Shown here: positions 9,782 through 19,954 of the stretch, one piece after another
Layout of the letters: the number at the start of each line of letters is the position of its first letter
Position numbering within the stretch: position 1 is the first letter of the stretch
Source: Sedimentibacter sp.
GTDB lineage: Bacteria; Bacillota; Clostridia; Tissierellales; Sedimentibacteraceae
Length of the DNA: 64,000 bases
Assembly: GCA_018436705.1 (NCBI GenBank)
Contig: JAHDLA010000003.1
Location: 1 to 64,000 of the forward strand
Direction of reading: 5' to 3'
Position numbers and translations under genes: made by a program
The notes under the pieces: generated by a model
Told to the model about the DNA's origin: nothing
Seen by the model: the letters and a program-made list of their open reading frames with translations, nothing else
The model's database searches: none

Positions 9782-12700
9782 TTAATTGCTGTGTATAGCA
9801 TAGACGTTCAGCAGCTTTGTATTTCTTTCCTGATCTTGAATTAATAAAGTATAGTAGCCGCTTTCTTCTATTTGCAGATAACCACCTTCGCAATATACTT
9901 CACACTCTTTAAAGTCTCCTTTGTTTTTCTTTCCTTTAAGCCACTTAACAATATGATTGCCTTCAATCCCGAAAAGCTCCAGGCTGATGCCCTTCCCTTG
10001 CGTAACTATTTCAGTTTCTTTGGCTTCAGATGTATTGATAAATACGGTAAACTCATCCGGATTAACCACCTTGACTGTACGCACAATGTTCACACTGTTT
10101 CCTGCAGAGTCTGAAGCGGTATATGTGATTAAATATTCTCCCTCCGTATTTACGTCCACATTATGAGTTACATTTAGTTTTCCGCTTATTTCTTCATCTA
10201 AATTATCTGTTATGATAACATCGCTCAGAGGGTCAAAATTTGCGCCCTTTGCAATAACAAGGTTCTCTCCTTTAGAAAATTCAATCTTTGGTACTTCTCT
10301 GTCGATATTGCCAACCTCAACTCTAAAATAGAATTCTTCGTCGAATGAATCCAATGCCTTGAGCCATTTTATCCCGTTTTCAGTAAACACAACTGTATTG
10401 CCTGTATAGTTAACAGGAGTAATTTCCTTATCTGAAGTGATTGTAACGGTAACGTCATTTTGAGTAGGCTCCGTTTCACTCAGCTCTAAAGTAATATTCG
10501 GTGATGCGGCATCGATGTTTGCAACTGTTGCGGTTATTTCTCCGCCATTGCCTGCCAAATCTTCATAAATGAAAGTGAATGTTCCGTTTTCAGTAAACAC
10601 ATACTGATTCTTGTTTATATTGTTTATGACATATATCTTTTCGTCCGCCATTAATGTGGCAACCACATTATTTTTAGTCACTTCTACAGTACTGTATTCA
10701 ATCCATACATTAGGTTCTTCTCTGTCTATATTGCTGACCTCGGCTGTAATTGAACTTTCATTTCCTGCTTTGTCTATGAACCTGAATTCATGTGAACCAT
10801 TTTCTCCAAATGTATAATTGTCTTCTCCATTATCAGTTGAAAATTTAACGGTTTCATTTACATAAACCTTAACTCTTACCTTGCCGTTTGTAGGCTCTGT
10901 TGTTGAATACCACAATTCATCAACCTGGGGTGCAGCTTTGTCTATGTTATTTACAACAACAGTAATTTCATCATTATTGCCTGCGGCATCTTCAAACTGG
11001 AATGTAAATGCGCCATTTTCTGTAAATTTATAAGAAGTGCTTCCGCCGTTATTTAATATGGTCACAGCTTCTGTTTCATTATCAAAATCAATGGATACTG
11101 TTACATCTTCATTAGTCCACTCCTGTGTATTATATGTGATTACCGGATTAGGCATTTCTTTATCGATTTTGCTTGCTTTTACAGTTATTTCACTTTCATT
11201 ACCTGCGGCATCGCGAATTTTAAATGTGAAGCTTCTGTTTTCCTCAATGATGTACTTATTGCTTCCGTCATTATTCAGTATTTCTACCGGCTGTCCTGAA
11301 TTATCAGTTGTTTTTATAGTTACTTCAACATTTTCATTGGTCCATTTTTCATCTTCTGCAGTATTCCAGCTCTTGTTACCGGAAGTATAAACCACAGTTG
11401 CTTCAGGGCTTTCTTTGTCTATAGTACGGACGGTTGCATTTACCGTATCTTTATTGCCTGCAGCATCACAAATTTCAAATGCAAAGCTGCCGTTATCCTC
11501 GAAAATATACTTATTGCTTCCGCCATTATTCAGTATTTCTACCGGCTGTCCTGAGTTGTCATTTGCCTCTAAAATTACCTGAACTGCTTCATTGGTCCAT
11601 ACGGCATCATCCTCGTTGTGCCATGAATAGTTTTTGGATGTATAGATAAGTTCAGCAGTTGGCTTTTCCTTATCTATTTTATCTACCGTTATTTCCCCGT
11701 CTCCTGATATCAATGTATCCACTCTTTTTATTTTATAACTCATATATCCGTTTTCACCAAACAGAAATTTAACTTGTGTCACAGCTCCGTCATCATTTAC
11801 TGTCACATCTGTCAATGATACAAGGCTGTCGATACCGATAGCACTTCCTGTAGAAACAGGCACATCATCATTTCCTGACAAAAGATAATTTTCCGTATCA
11901 TTATTCCAGTTATAAACGCATTCTGCTACAGCACTTATGCTGCTTCCTGTACTTACCGTTGCTCGCGAATCGCCAATATAAAGCTTAAAATCATATAATG
12001 AGCAATTCTCCTCTTCTGTTGTCACGGTCACTGCGACGGATTCATTTGTCCAGCTGTCCGGTATATAGCTTTCATGTGCACCGGGCTTGCTTCTGTCAAT
12101 CCAGTCAACTTCTAAAACAATGCTGTTCTCATTGCCCGCTTTGTCAACGAAAATAATTTCCTGAGTACCGTTGTCTTCAAACACATATTCAAAATTATTT
12201 GCATATTCTGAAGTTTGTATCGGTGATGCTATTCTTACATTCTCATCAAAGTCAACCTTCGCTGTTACATTATTGGCTGTTGCGGAGGAAGGAATGTAAG
12301 CAATATTTATAACTTCTGGATTTTCATTATCCAAATTATATGCTTTACTTGTATATAAGCTGCTGTTGCTTAAGCCGTCTTCTGCTTTTATCCATAAATA
12401 CCATTTTCCGCTGCCATCATTTTTTTCAATTATTCCGTTGCTGCATGTATTCCAATTATCCGGCTCTAAAGTACTGCTTTGCGACCAGCAATAGTATATG
12501 TCTATGTTCTCAGAAGAAGTTACATTATCTGCTGCTGATACATCTACGGTCACCGACTGATTTTCATCACCGTTTCCATCCGGTGACAATGAAATTTCAG
12601 GAGCAATTTTATCAAAATTGGATATTGTTATGGAATCCATATTTTCATTCCCTGCTAAATCCCTATATATGAATTTGCAGATTCCGTTTTCTTTAAATGT

Positions 12701-15700
12701 GATGACATTGTTTTCAACAGTAACCTCTGCTGTAGTTTCATCATCTATGACTTCAATATCAATATTCTCTGAATCCATCATATCACTGAAATAAATAGTA
12801 ACCGGCAAATCCTCATTGGTCCATTCATTATTGTATTGAATATTGTCAATTTCAGGAGAAGTTATGTCATATATTATCTGAGCAGTATATACTTCACTTT
12901 CATTGCCTGCAATGTCTTTGTACTGAACCGCAATACTGTATTCTTTTTCTTCTGTTAGTGTAATATTTTGTGCCTGCGAATAAGCTGCCCAACCATTCCA
13001 TGTTGTACCGCCGTCAGGAGAAATTCGCATAAGAATATTTTCATCTGCACCTTCTGGGCAAACATCACTTGCAGAAAGCATCAGCTGCACCGATGACTGA
13101 TTGGTATACGCTTTATTTAAGTCTATACTTCCGCAGGGAGGTGTATTATCAATATATATGGGATTGCTGCTTAATACCGAAACATTGCCTGCGGTATCTT
13201 CTACCTTCACATGTATATAATAGGTATCTGTTATATTGCTGCCTGTATTATCATCAAGTGTAAATGTTATATCATCGCCGTTTAAAATATATTCCGTTAA
13301 TACTGTATCGTCATATTCGATGTTTGTTGATATATCATACTTGACTGTGTATCCGAAGCTCTCATTATTTACCTCCAGATATGTGGTAAATACCTGCTGA
13401 GGATTGGAATTACCATTTGGTGAAAAGGATAACTCCGGTTTTTCATTATCCAGATTGAAGCCGTCTTGAGTTGTATAGATGCTGATGCTGCCAGAAGCGT
13501 CTTCACATTTAACATGAAGATACCATACACCATTTTTACCGTCACCGGAACTTATATTTCCCGTATATGAAGATACCGGATTTAAAATATCCTCCACAAA
13601 AAATTCTGTCCATTGAGAATCATCCTCCGCAGGCTTAATAACAGATTCACTCCATTGATAATATGCATTCTTTATGGGTGAAGAATCAGATATTGTAACC
13701 TCAACGCTTACAGTTTCAGAAACAGTATTATTTCCTTCAGAAGAGAAAACAACTGTCGGCGGACTTTTATCCACAATATACTCATCTGATATTTTTGTCT
13801 GCCTATTGCCCACGCCATCTTCTGCTTCCACCGTAACTGTATAGATTCCATCCATATCCGGACTTGTAACAATACTGCCGCTTTCAATAGTACCGCTGTT
13901 CAGCTTTTCGCTGTTTTCATCCTCTATCTTTCTGTACCAGGTATAGTTGATTTCTTTTATTCCGTTCTTTTCATCTTCTGCCGTAACCATAACATCATAG
14001 CTGGTCTGATTAGTACCTGATTCGGGATCAATGGTTATTGTCGGCTTTTCATTATCAAAACAGAAAGGTCCTTCTGTTTCAATTGATACATTACCAGCTT
14101 TATCTGTTGCTTTAGAATGAAGATAATAGTTTTCTCCTGTGGCATTTTCAGGGTTTACAACGGGTACTGTTCCGTTGGCAATTCCTTGTGCACTATCCCA
14201 ATCATTTGCTGTCAGTGACGTATCCCAATAATAATAAGTATCCTCCCATCCGCTTACATCATCCGTTACGGTTATATACACATCATGTGCCCTTTTATAG
14301 GTTGATTTATCATCATAGTTACTGCCCTCTGCATCGGTAAATGTTATATTTGGTGGTATTGTATCTATATTTATGGAGTAGGACTGATCAGGTATTGTTT
14401 CGATTAATGATTTTCCGGTTATATCCTCTACCGTTCCGCTTAAACCTGTGACTCTTAAGCCTTCAATATTATTACCATCCGCTACTGTATAGGTATAATA
14501 TAGAGTATCTGTTCCACTTCCGCTTTGATATTTTGCATCAGCCGCACCGTTGTTGAATATCAGCTTATGATTTGAAATAACTTTGACAGCCTCACTGAAC
14601 ACTGTATTAAATTCAATAGTTTCTCCCGCAGTGAAAGTACCGTTGCCGCTGGTGCTTTTAATACTTTCTATCTCAGGATTGTAGCTGTCAATCATAACAG
14701 GTCTTCCGGATAAGGCAGCGCTGAAATCCGACATGCTGTTAGATGCAAAATCCTTAATTTTAGGCTCTGGTTCACTGTTAAGAGTTATGATATCACCTAA
14801 CGAAAGCTTCATCCCATCCTGTACATCAGCAGGAACCTCCCCATGAAAAATATACTTAGTGCCTCCTGCTATTATATCTTCAGGATTATGATAAAAACTT
14901 GCCCTGCCAAATATTACAGAATCATCATCAGAAAATTTTAAATTCAGTCCTAAATTGCTGCCTATATCTACAGGCTCACTAAATTCCACAATAAAATCCA
15001 TATCGTCTCCCGATTTTAATATACGGGTAGCTGTGCCGTTAACGGACACAACCTCCGCATTTGCAGTCATTGTTACCGTCTCCACTGTAGGGGCTGTTTT
15101 ATCATAGAAATATAATCTTTGATTTGCAAGCAAAACTAAAATACCGTTGGTACCGCTATCTACACATCTCATTTCATATTCTACATATCTTGTTCTTTTC
15201 GGAAGCAGATATCCATTGACTCCTCCGACGGTGACATCATTTAGCCATGTTTTACTTGGGATATTCTCTTTATTCGTAAATCGTCCGTTTATCGGATCAT
15301 GATTACTATCATAATAAGTAACTATCAACCACATTTGATCTGTTCCATAAAGAGCTGCAGCATTATTCCCCATATCCACCTGTGCTTTAAAGTATATTTC
15401 CTCATTGTCAATCTGATCTGCAATACTTCTTAAATCTATATACTGCCGTTTAATAGCTGTTTTTCCCTCTGTCTCACCTGAGTTGGGATGGTAGCCGCTG
15501 GTATGTCCTAATGAATTTTTATTTTTTGCATGGGCAAGCGGATGATCCATATCACCCCAATACCAGGTATATCCGTTTGAATAATAATCGGTGACGACAT
15601 TCACCCCGTGCAGAATATTTGTGTTAAAGTCGTCATGGTAGTCAAATACGATATCTGAAATTGCATAGACTGTGTTTAAAAATCCAAACATCAGCTGACT

Positions 15701-15748
15701 CAATATCAATATGGTCAGTATACTTATAAGTTTTATTATCTTCTTCAC
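9782..15748 (-). CDS. Giant exported Ig-like repeat protein
   Basis: The 1988-aa protein starts at a GTG with a perfect AAGGAGG ribosome site. A signal peptide (about 1-29) precedes an N-terminal jelly-roll-like region. From about residue 215 onward there are many bacterial Ig-like modules, each with a WTN(E)xVxV strand, an ENGxxxFxxxDxAGN strand and a DKExP or similar linker. The best-conserved adjacent pair (near residues 1395 and 1480) shares DNSGQPVEILNN. The end (about 1840-1925) resembles a DUF5011-type Ig fold with TASDSAGNSVN. No SLH, LPXTG or membrane anchor is visible at the C-terminus, so it may be secreted or held by the SLH protein encoded just downstream. It is probably an adhesin or structural surface protein. 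Confidence 0.82.
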   Translation of the reverse strand: MKKIIKLISILTILILSQLMFGFLNTVYAISDIVFDYHDDFNTNILHGVNVVTDYYSNGYTWYWGDMDHPLAHAKNKNSLGHTSGYHPNSGETEGKTAIKRQYIDLRSIADQIDNEEIYFKAQVDMGNNAAALYGTDQMWLIVTYYDSNHDPINGRFTNKENIPSKTWLNDVTVGGVNGYLLPKRTRYVEYEMRCVDSGTNGILVLLANQRLYFYDKTAPTVETVTMTANAEVVSVNGTATRILKSGDDMDFIVEFSEPVDIGSNLGLNLKFSDDDSVIFGRASFYHNPEDIIAGGTKYIFHGEVPADVQDGMKLSLGDIITLNSEPEPKIKDFASNSMSDFSAALSGRPVMIDSYNPEIESIKSTSGNGTFTAGETIEFNTVFSEAVKVISNHKLIFNNGAADAKYQSGSGTDTLYYTYTVADGNNIEGLRVTGLSGTVEDITGKSLIETIPDQSYSINIDTIPPNITFTDAEGSNYDDKSTYKRAHDVYITVTDDVSGWEDTYYYWDTSLTANDWDSAQGIANGTVPVVNPENATGENYYLHSKATDKAGNVSIETEGPFCFDNEKPTITIDPESGTNQTSYDVMVTAEDEKNGIKEINYTWYRKIEDENSEKLNSGTIESGSIVTSPDMDGIYTVTVEAEDGVGNRQTKISDEYIVDKSPPTVVFSSEGNNTVSETVSVEVTISDSSPIKNAYYQWSESVIKPAEDDSQWTEFFVEDILNPVSSYTGNISSGDGKNGVWYLHVKCEDASGSISIYTTQDGFNLDNEKPELSFSPNGNSNPQQVFTTYLEVNNESFGYTVKYDISTNIEYDDTVLTEYILNGDDITFTLDDNTGSNITDTYYIHVKVEDTAGNVSVLSSNPIYIDNTPPCGSIDLNKAYTNQSSVQLMLSASDVCPEGADENILMRISPDGGTTWNGWAAYSQAQNITLTEEKEYSIAVQYKDIAGNESEVYTAQIIYDITSPEIDNIQYNNEWTNEDLPVTIYFSDMMDSENIDIEVIDDETTAEVTVENNVITFKENGICKFIYRDLAGNENMDSITISNFDKIAPEISLSPDGNGDENQSVTVDVSAADNVTSSENIDIYYCWSQSSTLEPDNWNTCSNGIIEKNDGSGKWYLWIKAEDGLSNSSLYTSKAYNLDNENPEVINIAYIPSSATANNVTAKVDFDENVRIASPIQTSEYANNFEYVFEDNGTQEIIFVDKAGNENSIVLEVDWIDRSKPGAHESYIPDSWTNESVAVTVTTEEENCSLYDFKLYIGDSRATVSTGSSISAVAECVYNWNNDTENYLLSGNDDVPVSTGSAIGIDSLVSLTDVTVNDDGAVTQVKFLFGENGYMSYKIKRVDTLISGDGEITVDKIDKEKPTAELIYTSKNYSWHNEDDAVWTNEAVQVILEANDNSGQPVEILNNGGSNKYIFEDNGSFAFEICDAAGNKDTVNATVRTIDKESPEATVVYTSGNKSWNTAEDEKWTNENVEVTIKTTDNSGQPVEILNNDGSNKYIIEENRSFTFKIRDAAGNESEITVKASKIDKEMPNPVITYNTQEWTNEDVTVSIDFDNETEAVTILNNGGSTSYKFTENGAFTFQFEDAAGNNDEITVVVNNIDKAAPQVDELWYSTTEPTNGKVRVKVYVNETVKFSTDNGEDNYTFGENGSHEFRFIDKAGNESSITAEVSNIDREEPNVWIEYSTVEVTKNNVVATLMADEKIYVINNINKNQYVFTENGTFTFIYEDLAGNGGEITATVANIDAASPNITLELSETEPTQNDVTVTITSDKEITPVNYTGNTVVFTENGIKWLKALDSFDEEFYFRVEVGNIDREVPKIEFSKGENLVIAKGANFDPLSDVIITDNLDEEISGKLNVTHNVDVNTEGEYLITYTASDSAGNSVNIVRTVKVVNPDEFTVFINTSEAKETEIVTQGKGISLELFGIEGNHIVKWLKGKKNKGDFKECEVYCEGGYLQIEESGYYTLLIQDQERNTKLLNVYAIHSN
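11253..11563. repeat. Near-identical direct repeat inside the Ig-repeat gene
   Basis: A segment of about 55 bp starting TACTTATTGCTTCCG occurs at 11253 and again at 11508, a period of 255 bp (85 codons), with only a few substitutions. The intervening sequence is diverged but alignable at protein level. This marks the most recent duplication or gene conversion among the Ig modules. Confidence 0.8.
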
Positions 15749-15825
15749 TTTATTACCTCCTTAATCTAAAAAATATAATAATCGAAATTCTTTATGTTTT
15801 TACAGCAACATACTGATTCCCTATG

Positions 15826-16056
15826 CTATTTTTCAAGCATTTGCAATACTTCTCTTGCAGACATTTCAATTTTATTACCCCATGTAATCAAGGTGCCGTC
15901 TGTCTTTACTCTGCTGAAAAAGTCTTTATTACTAAGCATTCCGAACCTAATGGTATGAATCTTCTTTGAAAAATCCAATACGGCGCTGCTGCCGTTTTCA
16001 AATCGTACCTCCAATAGATAGTTTTCTTTAGGTATTACTTCTTTAATTCCCGTCAT
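15826..16056 (-). CDS. Small DUF2442 family protein
   Basis: The protein is 76 aa from the ATG at 16056, chosen because AAGGAGGG lies 5 nt upstream; the longer reading frame to 16140 has no ribosome site. Its sequence (EVRFENGSSAVLDFS, then the helix SAREVLQML at the end) fits DUF2442, small proteins often paired with a DUF4160 partner in toxin-antitoxin-like loci. No DUF4160 gene is present here. It lies 77 bp upstream of the giant-protein operon on the same strand and might be co-transcribed. The function is unknown. Confidence 0.7.
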   Translation of the reverse strand: MTGIKEVIPKENYLLEVRFENGSSAVLDFSKKIHTIRFGMLSNKDFFSRVKTDGTLITWGNKIEMSAREVLQMLEK

Positions 16057-16159
16057 ATAATCCCTCCTTGTACAGCGCTGGATAAATACCTGCACATTTA
16101 ATTTCATAATAATTGCATTAATTAACAAGCAAATTACCACTAATACATTCTCGTTTGCT

Positions 16160-16205
16160 TCAAAAGCTATAAATTTCTTTCAATGTCAAAATTTATAGCT
16201 TTTGA
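16160..16205. repeat. Perfect 17-bp inverted repeat
   Basis: The arms TCAAAAGCTATAAATTT (16160-16176) and AAATTTATAGCTTTTGA (16189-16205) are perfectly complementary, with a 12-nt loop. There is no U-run on either side, so it is not a normal terminator. It sits about 100 bp upstream of the DUF2442 gene and next to the LuxR gene's terminator. A palindromic operator or a repeat relic are the alternatives. Confidence 0.7.
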
Positions 16206-16210
16206 CCAAC

Positions 16211-16249
16211 AAAAAAGCTCCTATATTAATTATATAGAAGCGTTTTTTT
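16211..16249 (-). terminator. Terminator of the LuxR/MalT-like gene
   Basis: The core stem CTATAT/ATATAG is extended by GC pairs and A-run/T-run flanks. On the minus strand it ends in a T-run after AGC. It lies about 30 bp after the stop codon at 16278. Confidence 0.75.
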
Positions 16250-16277
16250 ACTTTAAACTATCCGGTGGGTAGTTCTA

Positions 16278-18782
16278 TCAAACTTTTTTATTGCTCTCTA
16301 TTTCTAAATGCTGTTTTAAAAGTGCTCTGTTATTGATATTAAGTTTTGAATAAACAGATTTTAATGCCATTTTTACCGTATTAGCGGATATAAAAAGCTG
16401 TTTTCCTATTTCTTTGTTGGTTTTTCCCTCTGCTGCCAACTGTGCTATCTCCAATTCCCTTTGAGTCAGCTTCGGCTTTTCTTCTGCAAAGTATTCACAA
16501 ATCATTGCATCTTTATATTTCTTGAATATCTTATATAGTTCAAAGATTTTTTTAATTTCTTCTTGGTAGTTACCTTCCATGTATATTTTATCTAAAATAG
16601 GTTCAATATAATCACAATTTTCCACAAAAATCATATACTGCTTATCCGGCATTGCAATATCTAATGCCTTTTTCAAGTTGTCAAGAGCCTCATCATCTCT
16701 GTATATTTTCCTATAAGCTGCAGCCAAATAAATATATGTATAAATATGTCCCAATAGATTGTGGAAAACAGAAGTTATGGCAATAAAATGCTCTGCACAG
16801 CCTATGAGTTTCAGATATTCCTCTTTTATTAAAAGCATCCTGCCATATGCTATATTAAAAAACGGATATGCGGGAAAGATTACTCTTGGGCTGCCTAAAT
16901 CTGCTTTCAGCAGTCTTTCAGGAATTCTGTCTACTTGGTCCAGATAAGCATAAATGCAAGCCTCACAAATTTCAACCATATGAATATAGTAGCAATCTTT
17001 TTTGTCATTCATATCTGCATGCATTTTATTTATAAGCTTCATAACTCTGGATAAATCACCACGCATAAAAGCAATGAGCACCTGAAAGTATTGTGCGCTA
17101 AAAGCAACACTTTCATCTGTTCTTAACTGTGCTTTAAGCAAGGCTTTCTGAGCTAGAATTTCAGCATTTTCAAAATCCCCTTGATTGAAGCAGGACTCTG
17201 CTTCCATAGCATACTCTCCGCCTGAACCATGCCCTTTAGTCAACCGATAGTAATAAGACAATCCTTCTTTTAAATCTTGTATATGCTCCTTAAGCATGCC
17301 ACTCTCCCTGTAGTATAAACTCAATACAGATGGTATTCCAAAAGTCCATTTATTTCTGGTGTAATAAACAGATGTAGGCTGCTTTAGCAATTGCCAGGCT
17401 TTTTGATGCCGTTGTGACATTTTTTTCAAATCATTGAATTCAGAAAAGCTAAGTAAAAACTCCAATTCACCTAAAAGCCGATTTCGTTTTTCATTATCCA
17501 ACCCTTCATCGTTTTCTATATTCTCATTTAATTCGTCACATATTATTTTAAACAACTCAATCTCTTTATGAATGAACAACTGCATGGCATAAATCAGCAA
17601 CGCATAGTGATGTCTGGATTTAATCTCTTTGGGGCACTCGTTTATATACCTTTTAAGTAATTCTTTATTCTCTATAGAATAATCCTTAGATTTATCCTCT
17701 TCCAATGCACTCAAAATCCCATCAAAATCCCCACACTCATAAAAATAACGCCGTGCTGCAAACCAATCGCCGCTTTCCATAAAATATTCAGCTGCCTTTT
17801 TATACAGTTTATACCGGTAACTTATTTCTTTTGCTCCCAGCTTTTCCTTTAAAAGTTCCAAAAAAATACTGTGAATATTATATGTTTTAATCTTCGTATC
17901 GTATGTAGCAAAAAGATTATTGTCTATGAGCTTTGCAAGAAATTCGGCTGCATTTTTCTTTTCCCACATGTATTCAGCCTGCTTAAGAGTAAAGCAGTCA
18001 AAAATACACAGTGTCATCAAAAATTCTCTCATTTCTTCTGTAAGATATATATACACAGACTTTTCAAGAAGTTTAAAAATACTATCTGCCGGTGTATAGC
18101 TGCCTTTAGTCTCATACTCAAGCATAAAAAGGTACAATGCACTAATCCATCCTTCCGTATCAGAATACAGCTCCTGGGCTTCATAATCAGAAAGAGTGAA
18201 TCCACATATCTTAAAATATCCCTTGATTTCCTTCGGCGTCAGTTCAAAAATTTCTTTTTTAATGTGATATAAGTATTTTTTTAATAAAAGTTCTTCTAAT
18301 TTTTCAAATTTTACGAATCGTGCAGTAACGACAATATAAAAGTTATCGATTTTTCTTTTTGCAAGTCTTTCAATAAATTGATTTACCGAAGAGTTGTTGA
18401 TTAGATGATAATCATCTATTACCAAGACTGTTTTATCAGAAAACTGAATATCTTCTATTAATTGAAGAGCTTCTTCTATTGACAAATTCTCATTTGGAAA
18501 TCCAAACTGCGAAAGGCTTTGAGAACGTTTGCTATCCAAGAAATAAAACTGCTTTGCAAAATTATCCCAAAACCCGGCAAGGGAGCTGTCATAAATGCTT
18601 TGCCAAATAATATTAACGTCAACGTCAGGATCATTAAGAAAATTTCTTATGGCTGTGGTCTTTCCATAACCCATGGGAGCTTCGATGATGGTAAGAGGAT
18701 AGTTGAAGATTTCGTTCAAAGCTGCTATTATCCTATTTGAAAAGTACAAGCGCCTCGTATTATATTGCTTTTTTTTTGGCAT
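16278..18782 (-). CDS. MalT-like LuxR family ATP-dependent regulator (LAL type)
   Basis: The protein is about 834 aa, the usual size of MalT-type regulators. It has a Walker A motif (APMGYGKTTAI, about 35-45), a Walker B motif (TVLVIDDYHLI), an NTPase sensor/helical part, a central TPR-like solenoid, and a C-terminal LuxR HTH (about 770-825) with LTQRELEIAQLAAEG and TNKEIGKQLFISANTVK. I chose the second ATG (18782) because GGGGG is 7 nt upstream; the first ATG is too close to it. Such proteins bind a small inducer and ATP and activate target promoters. The target is unknown; the nearest candidates are the DUF2442/giant-protein genes downstream. Confidence 0.85.
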   Translation of the reverse strand: MPKKKQYNTRRLYFSNRIIAALNEIFNYPLTIIEAPMGYGKTTAIRNFLNDPDVDVNIIWQSIYDSSLAGFWDNFAKQFYFLDSKRSQSLSQFGFPNENLSIEEALQLIEDIQFSDKTVLVIDDYHLINNSSVNQFIERLAKRKIDNFYIVVTARFVKFEKLEELLLKKYLYHIKKEIFELTPKEIKGYFKICGFTLSDYEAQELYSDTEGWISALYLFMLEYETKGSYTPADSIFKLLEKSVYIYLTEEMREFLMTLCIFDCFTLKQAEYMWEKKNAAEFLAKLIDNNLFATYDTKIKTYNIHSIFLELLKEKLGAKEISYRYKLYKKAAEYFMESGDWFAARRYFYECGDFDGILSALEEDKSKDYSIENKELLKRYINECPKEIKSRHHYALLIYAMQLFIHKEIELFKIICDELNENIENDEGLDNEKRNRLLGELEFLLSFSEFNDLKKMSQRHQKAWQLLKQPTSVYYTRNKWTFGIPSVLSLYYRESGMLKEHIQDLKEGLSYYYRLTKGHGSGGEYAMEAESCFNQGDFENAEILAQKALLKAQLRTDESVAFSAQYFQVLIAFMRGDLSRVMKLINKMHADMNDKKDCYYIHMVEICEACIYAYLDQVDRIPERLLKADLGSPRVIFPAYPFFNIAYGRMLLIKEEYLKLIGCAEHFIAITSVFHNLLGHIYTYIYLAAAYRKIYRDDEALDNLKKALDIAMPDKQYMIFVENCDYIEPILDKIYMEGNYQEEIKKIFELYKIFKKYKDAMICEYFAEEKPKLTQRELEIAQLAAEGKTNKEIGKQLFISANTVKMALKSVYSKLNINNRALLKQHLEIESNKKV

Positions 18783-18903
18783 TAACATGCCCCCTCTAAT
18801 TTTTTATTTTTTTTATTATATCACAAACTTTATTTTTTTCATAGTTGAGTGCAAATAAATTCATATTTTTTATTAAAAATCAATTCTAATTGGTATTTTC
18901 CAA

Positions 18904-18938
18904 TAAAAAAAGCGGTTATAGAAGAACCACTTTTTTTA
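18904..18938 (-). terminator. Terminator of the csaB-transketolase operon
   Basis: An A-rich/T-rich stem with core GGTT/AACC (AAAAAAGCGGTT with AACCACTTTTTT, one mismatch) lies about 80 bp past the stop of the last transketolase gene, giving a T-run in the minus direction. Confidence 0.7.
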
Positions 18939-19018
18939 CTATTATTTTTAGTTAATTTTCATATCATAGTCCATCATCAATTTATAAGTAGCATAAATTG
19001 ATTCAAATTATGCCAAGG

Positions 19019-19954
19019 TTAAGACTTTAATTTTATTACTTCTTTGCAGGCTTCCTGAATATCTTTAGCAGTCAAATGATACTTTTCAAGGAGGGCAGCC
19101 GGTTTCCCTGACTCTCCAAATGTGTCCAACACACCTATTCTTTTGACAGGTACAGGATATTTATCAGACAAAGTTTCTAAAACCGCGCTTCCCAGTCCAC
19201 CTATTATGCTGTGTTCCTCTGCCGTAACTATTGCCTTAGTCTCCCTTGCAGCATTTACAATTATTTCTTCATCTATGGGTTTTATTGTATGTATATTTAT
19301 TACTCTTACATTTATTCCTTCTCCGGAAAGTTCCTCTGAAGCTTTTAATGCTTCTTGAACCATTAATCCGGTAGCTATAATTGTTACATCATTTCCTTTT
19401 TTAAGTTCCACACCCTTGCCCAGTTCAAACTTGTAATCCTGTCCATATACATTATCAACAGCCATTCTTCCCAGTCTGATATATACAGGGCCTTTCATTT
19501 CAGCCGCTTTTAAAACAGCCTGTTCAGCCTCAATGCTGTCTGACGGATTAATAACCGTCATGTTCGGTATACTTCTCATCAAACTTATATCTTCAATAGC
19601 TTGATGTGATGCTCCGTCTTCTCCAACTGTCAGACCTGCATGAGTAGCAGCAATTTTAACATTCAGTTTTGGATATGCAACTGTATTTCTTATTATTTCA
19701 AACGCCCTTCCTGCAGCAAACATTGCAAAAGAACTGGCAAAGGGAATTTTTCCCGCTATTGCCATTCCGGCCGCCGTTCCAATAAGGTCCTGTTCAGCTA
19801 TACCTACGTTAAAAAACCTTTCGGGTGCCACCTTTTTAAATTCAGCTGTCTTTGTTGACCCAGACAGGTCAGCATCCAATACTACAACATTCGGATTATT
19901 AGCAGCTAATTTCTTTAACGCTTCACCGTATGCTTCTCTAGTCGCCTTAGCCAT
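19019..19954 (-). CDS. Transketolase, C-terminal subunit
   Basis: The 311-aa protein corresponds to the pyrimidine-binding and C-terminal domains of transketolase. Visible features are VVLDADLSGSTKT, the FNVGIAEQDLIGTAAGMA segment with the catalytic-type Glu of thiamine diphosphate enzymes, and the EEHSIIGGLGSAV motif. I chose the ATG at 19954 (ribosome site GGGAGG, 8 nt upstream), which overlaps the TAA of the N-terminal subunit gene by one base (TAATG). This indicates translational coupling and a 1:1 complex. Split transketolases are common in Clostridia and archaea. It interconverts sugar phosphates in the non-oxidative pentose phosphate pathway. Confidence 0.93.
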   Translation of the reverse strand: MAKATREAYGEALKKLAANNPNVVVLDADLSGSTKTAEFKKVAPERFFNVGIAEQDLIGTAAGMAIAGKIPFASSFAMFAAGRAFEIIRNTVAYPKLNVKIAATHAGLTVGEDGASHQAIEDISLMRSIPNMTVINPSDSIEAEQAVLKAAEMKGPVYIRLGRMAVDNVYGQDYKFELGKGVELKKGNDVTIIATGLMVQEALKASEELSGEGINVRVINIHTIKPIDEEIIVNAARETKAIVTAEEHSIIGGLGSAVLETLSDKYPVPVKRIGVLDTFGESGKPAALLEKYHLTAKDIQEACKEVIKLKS

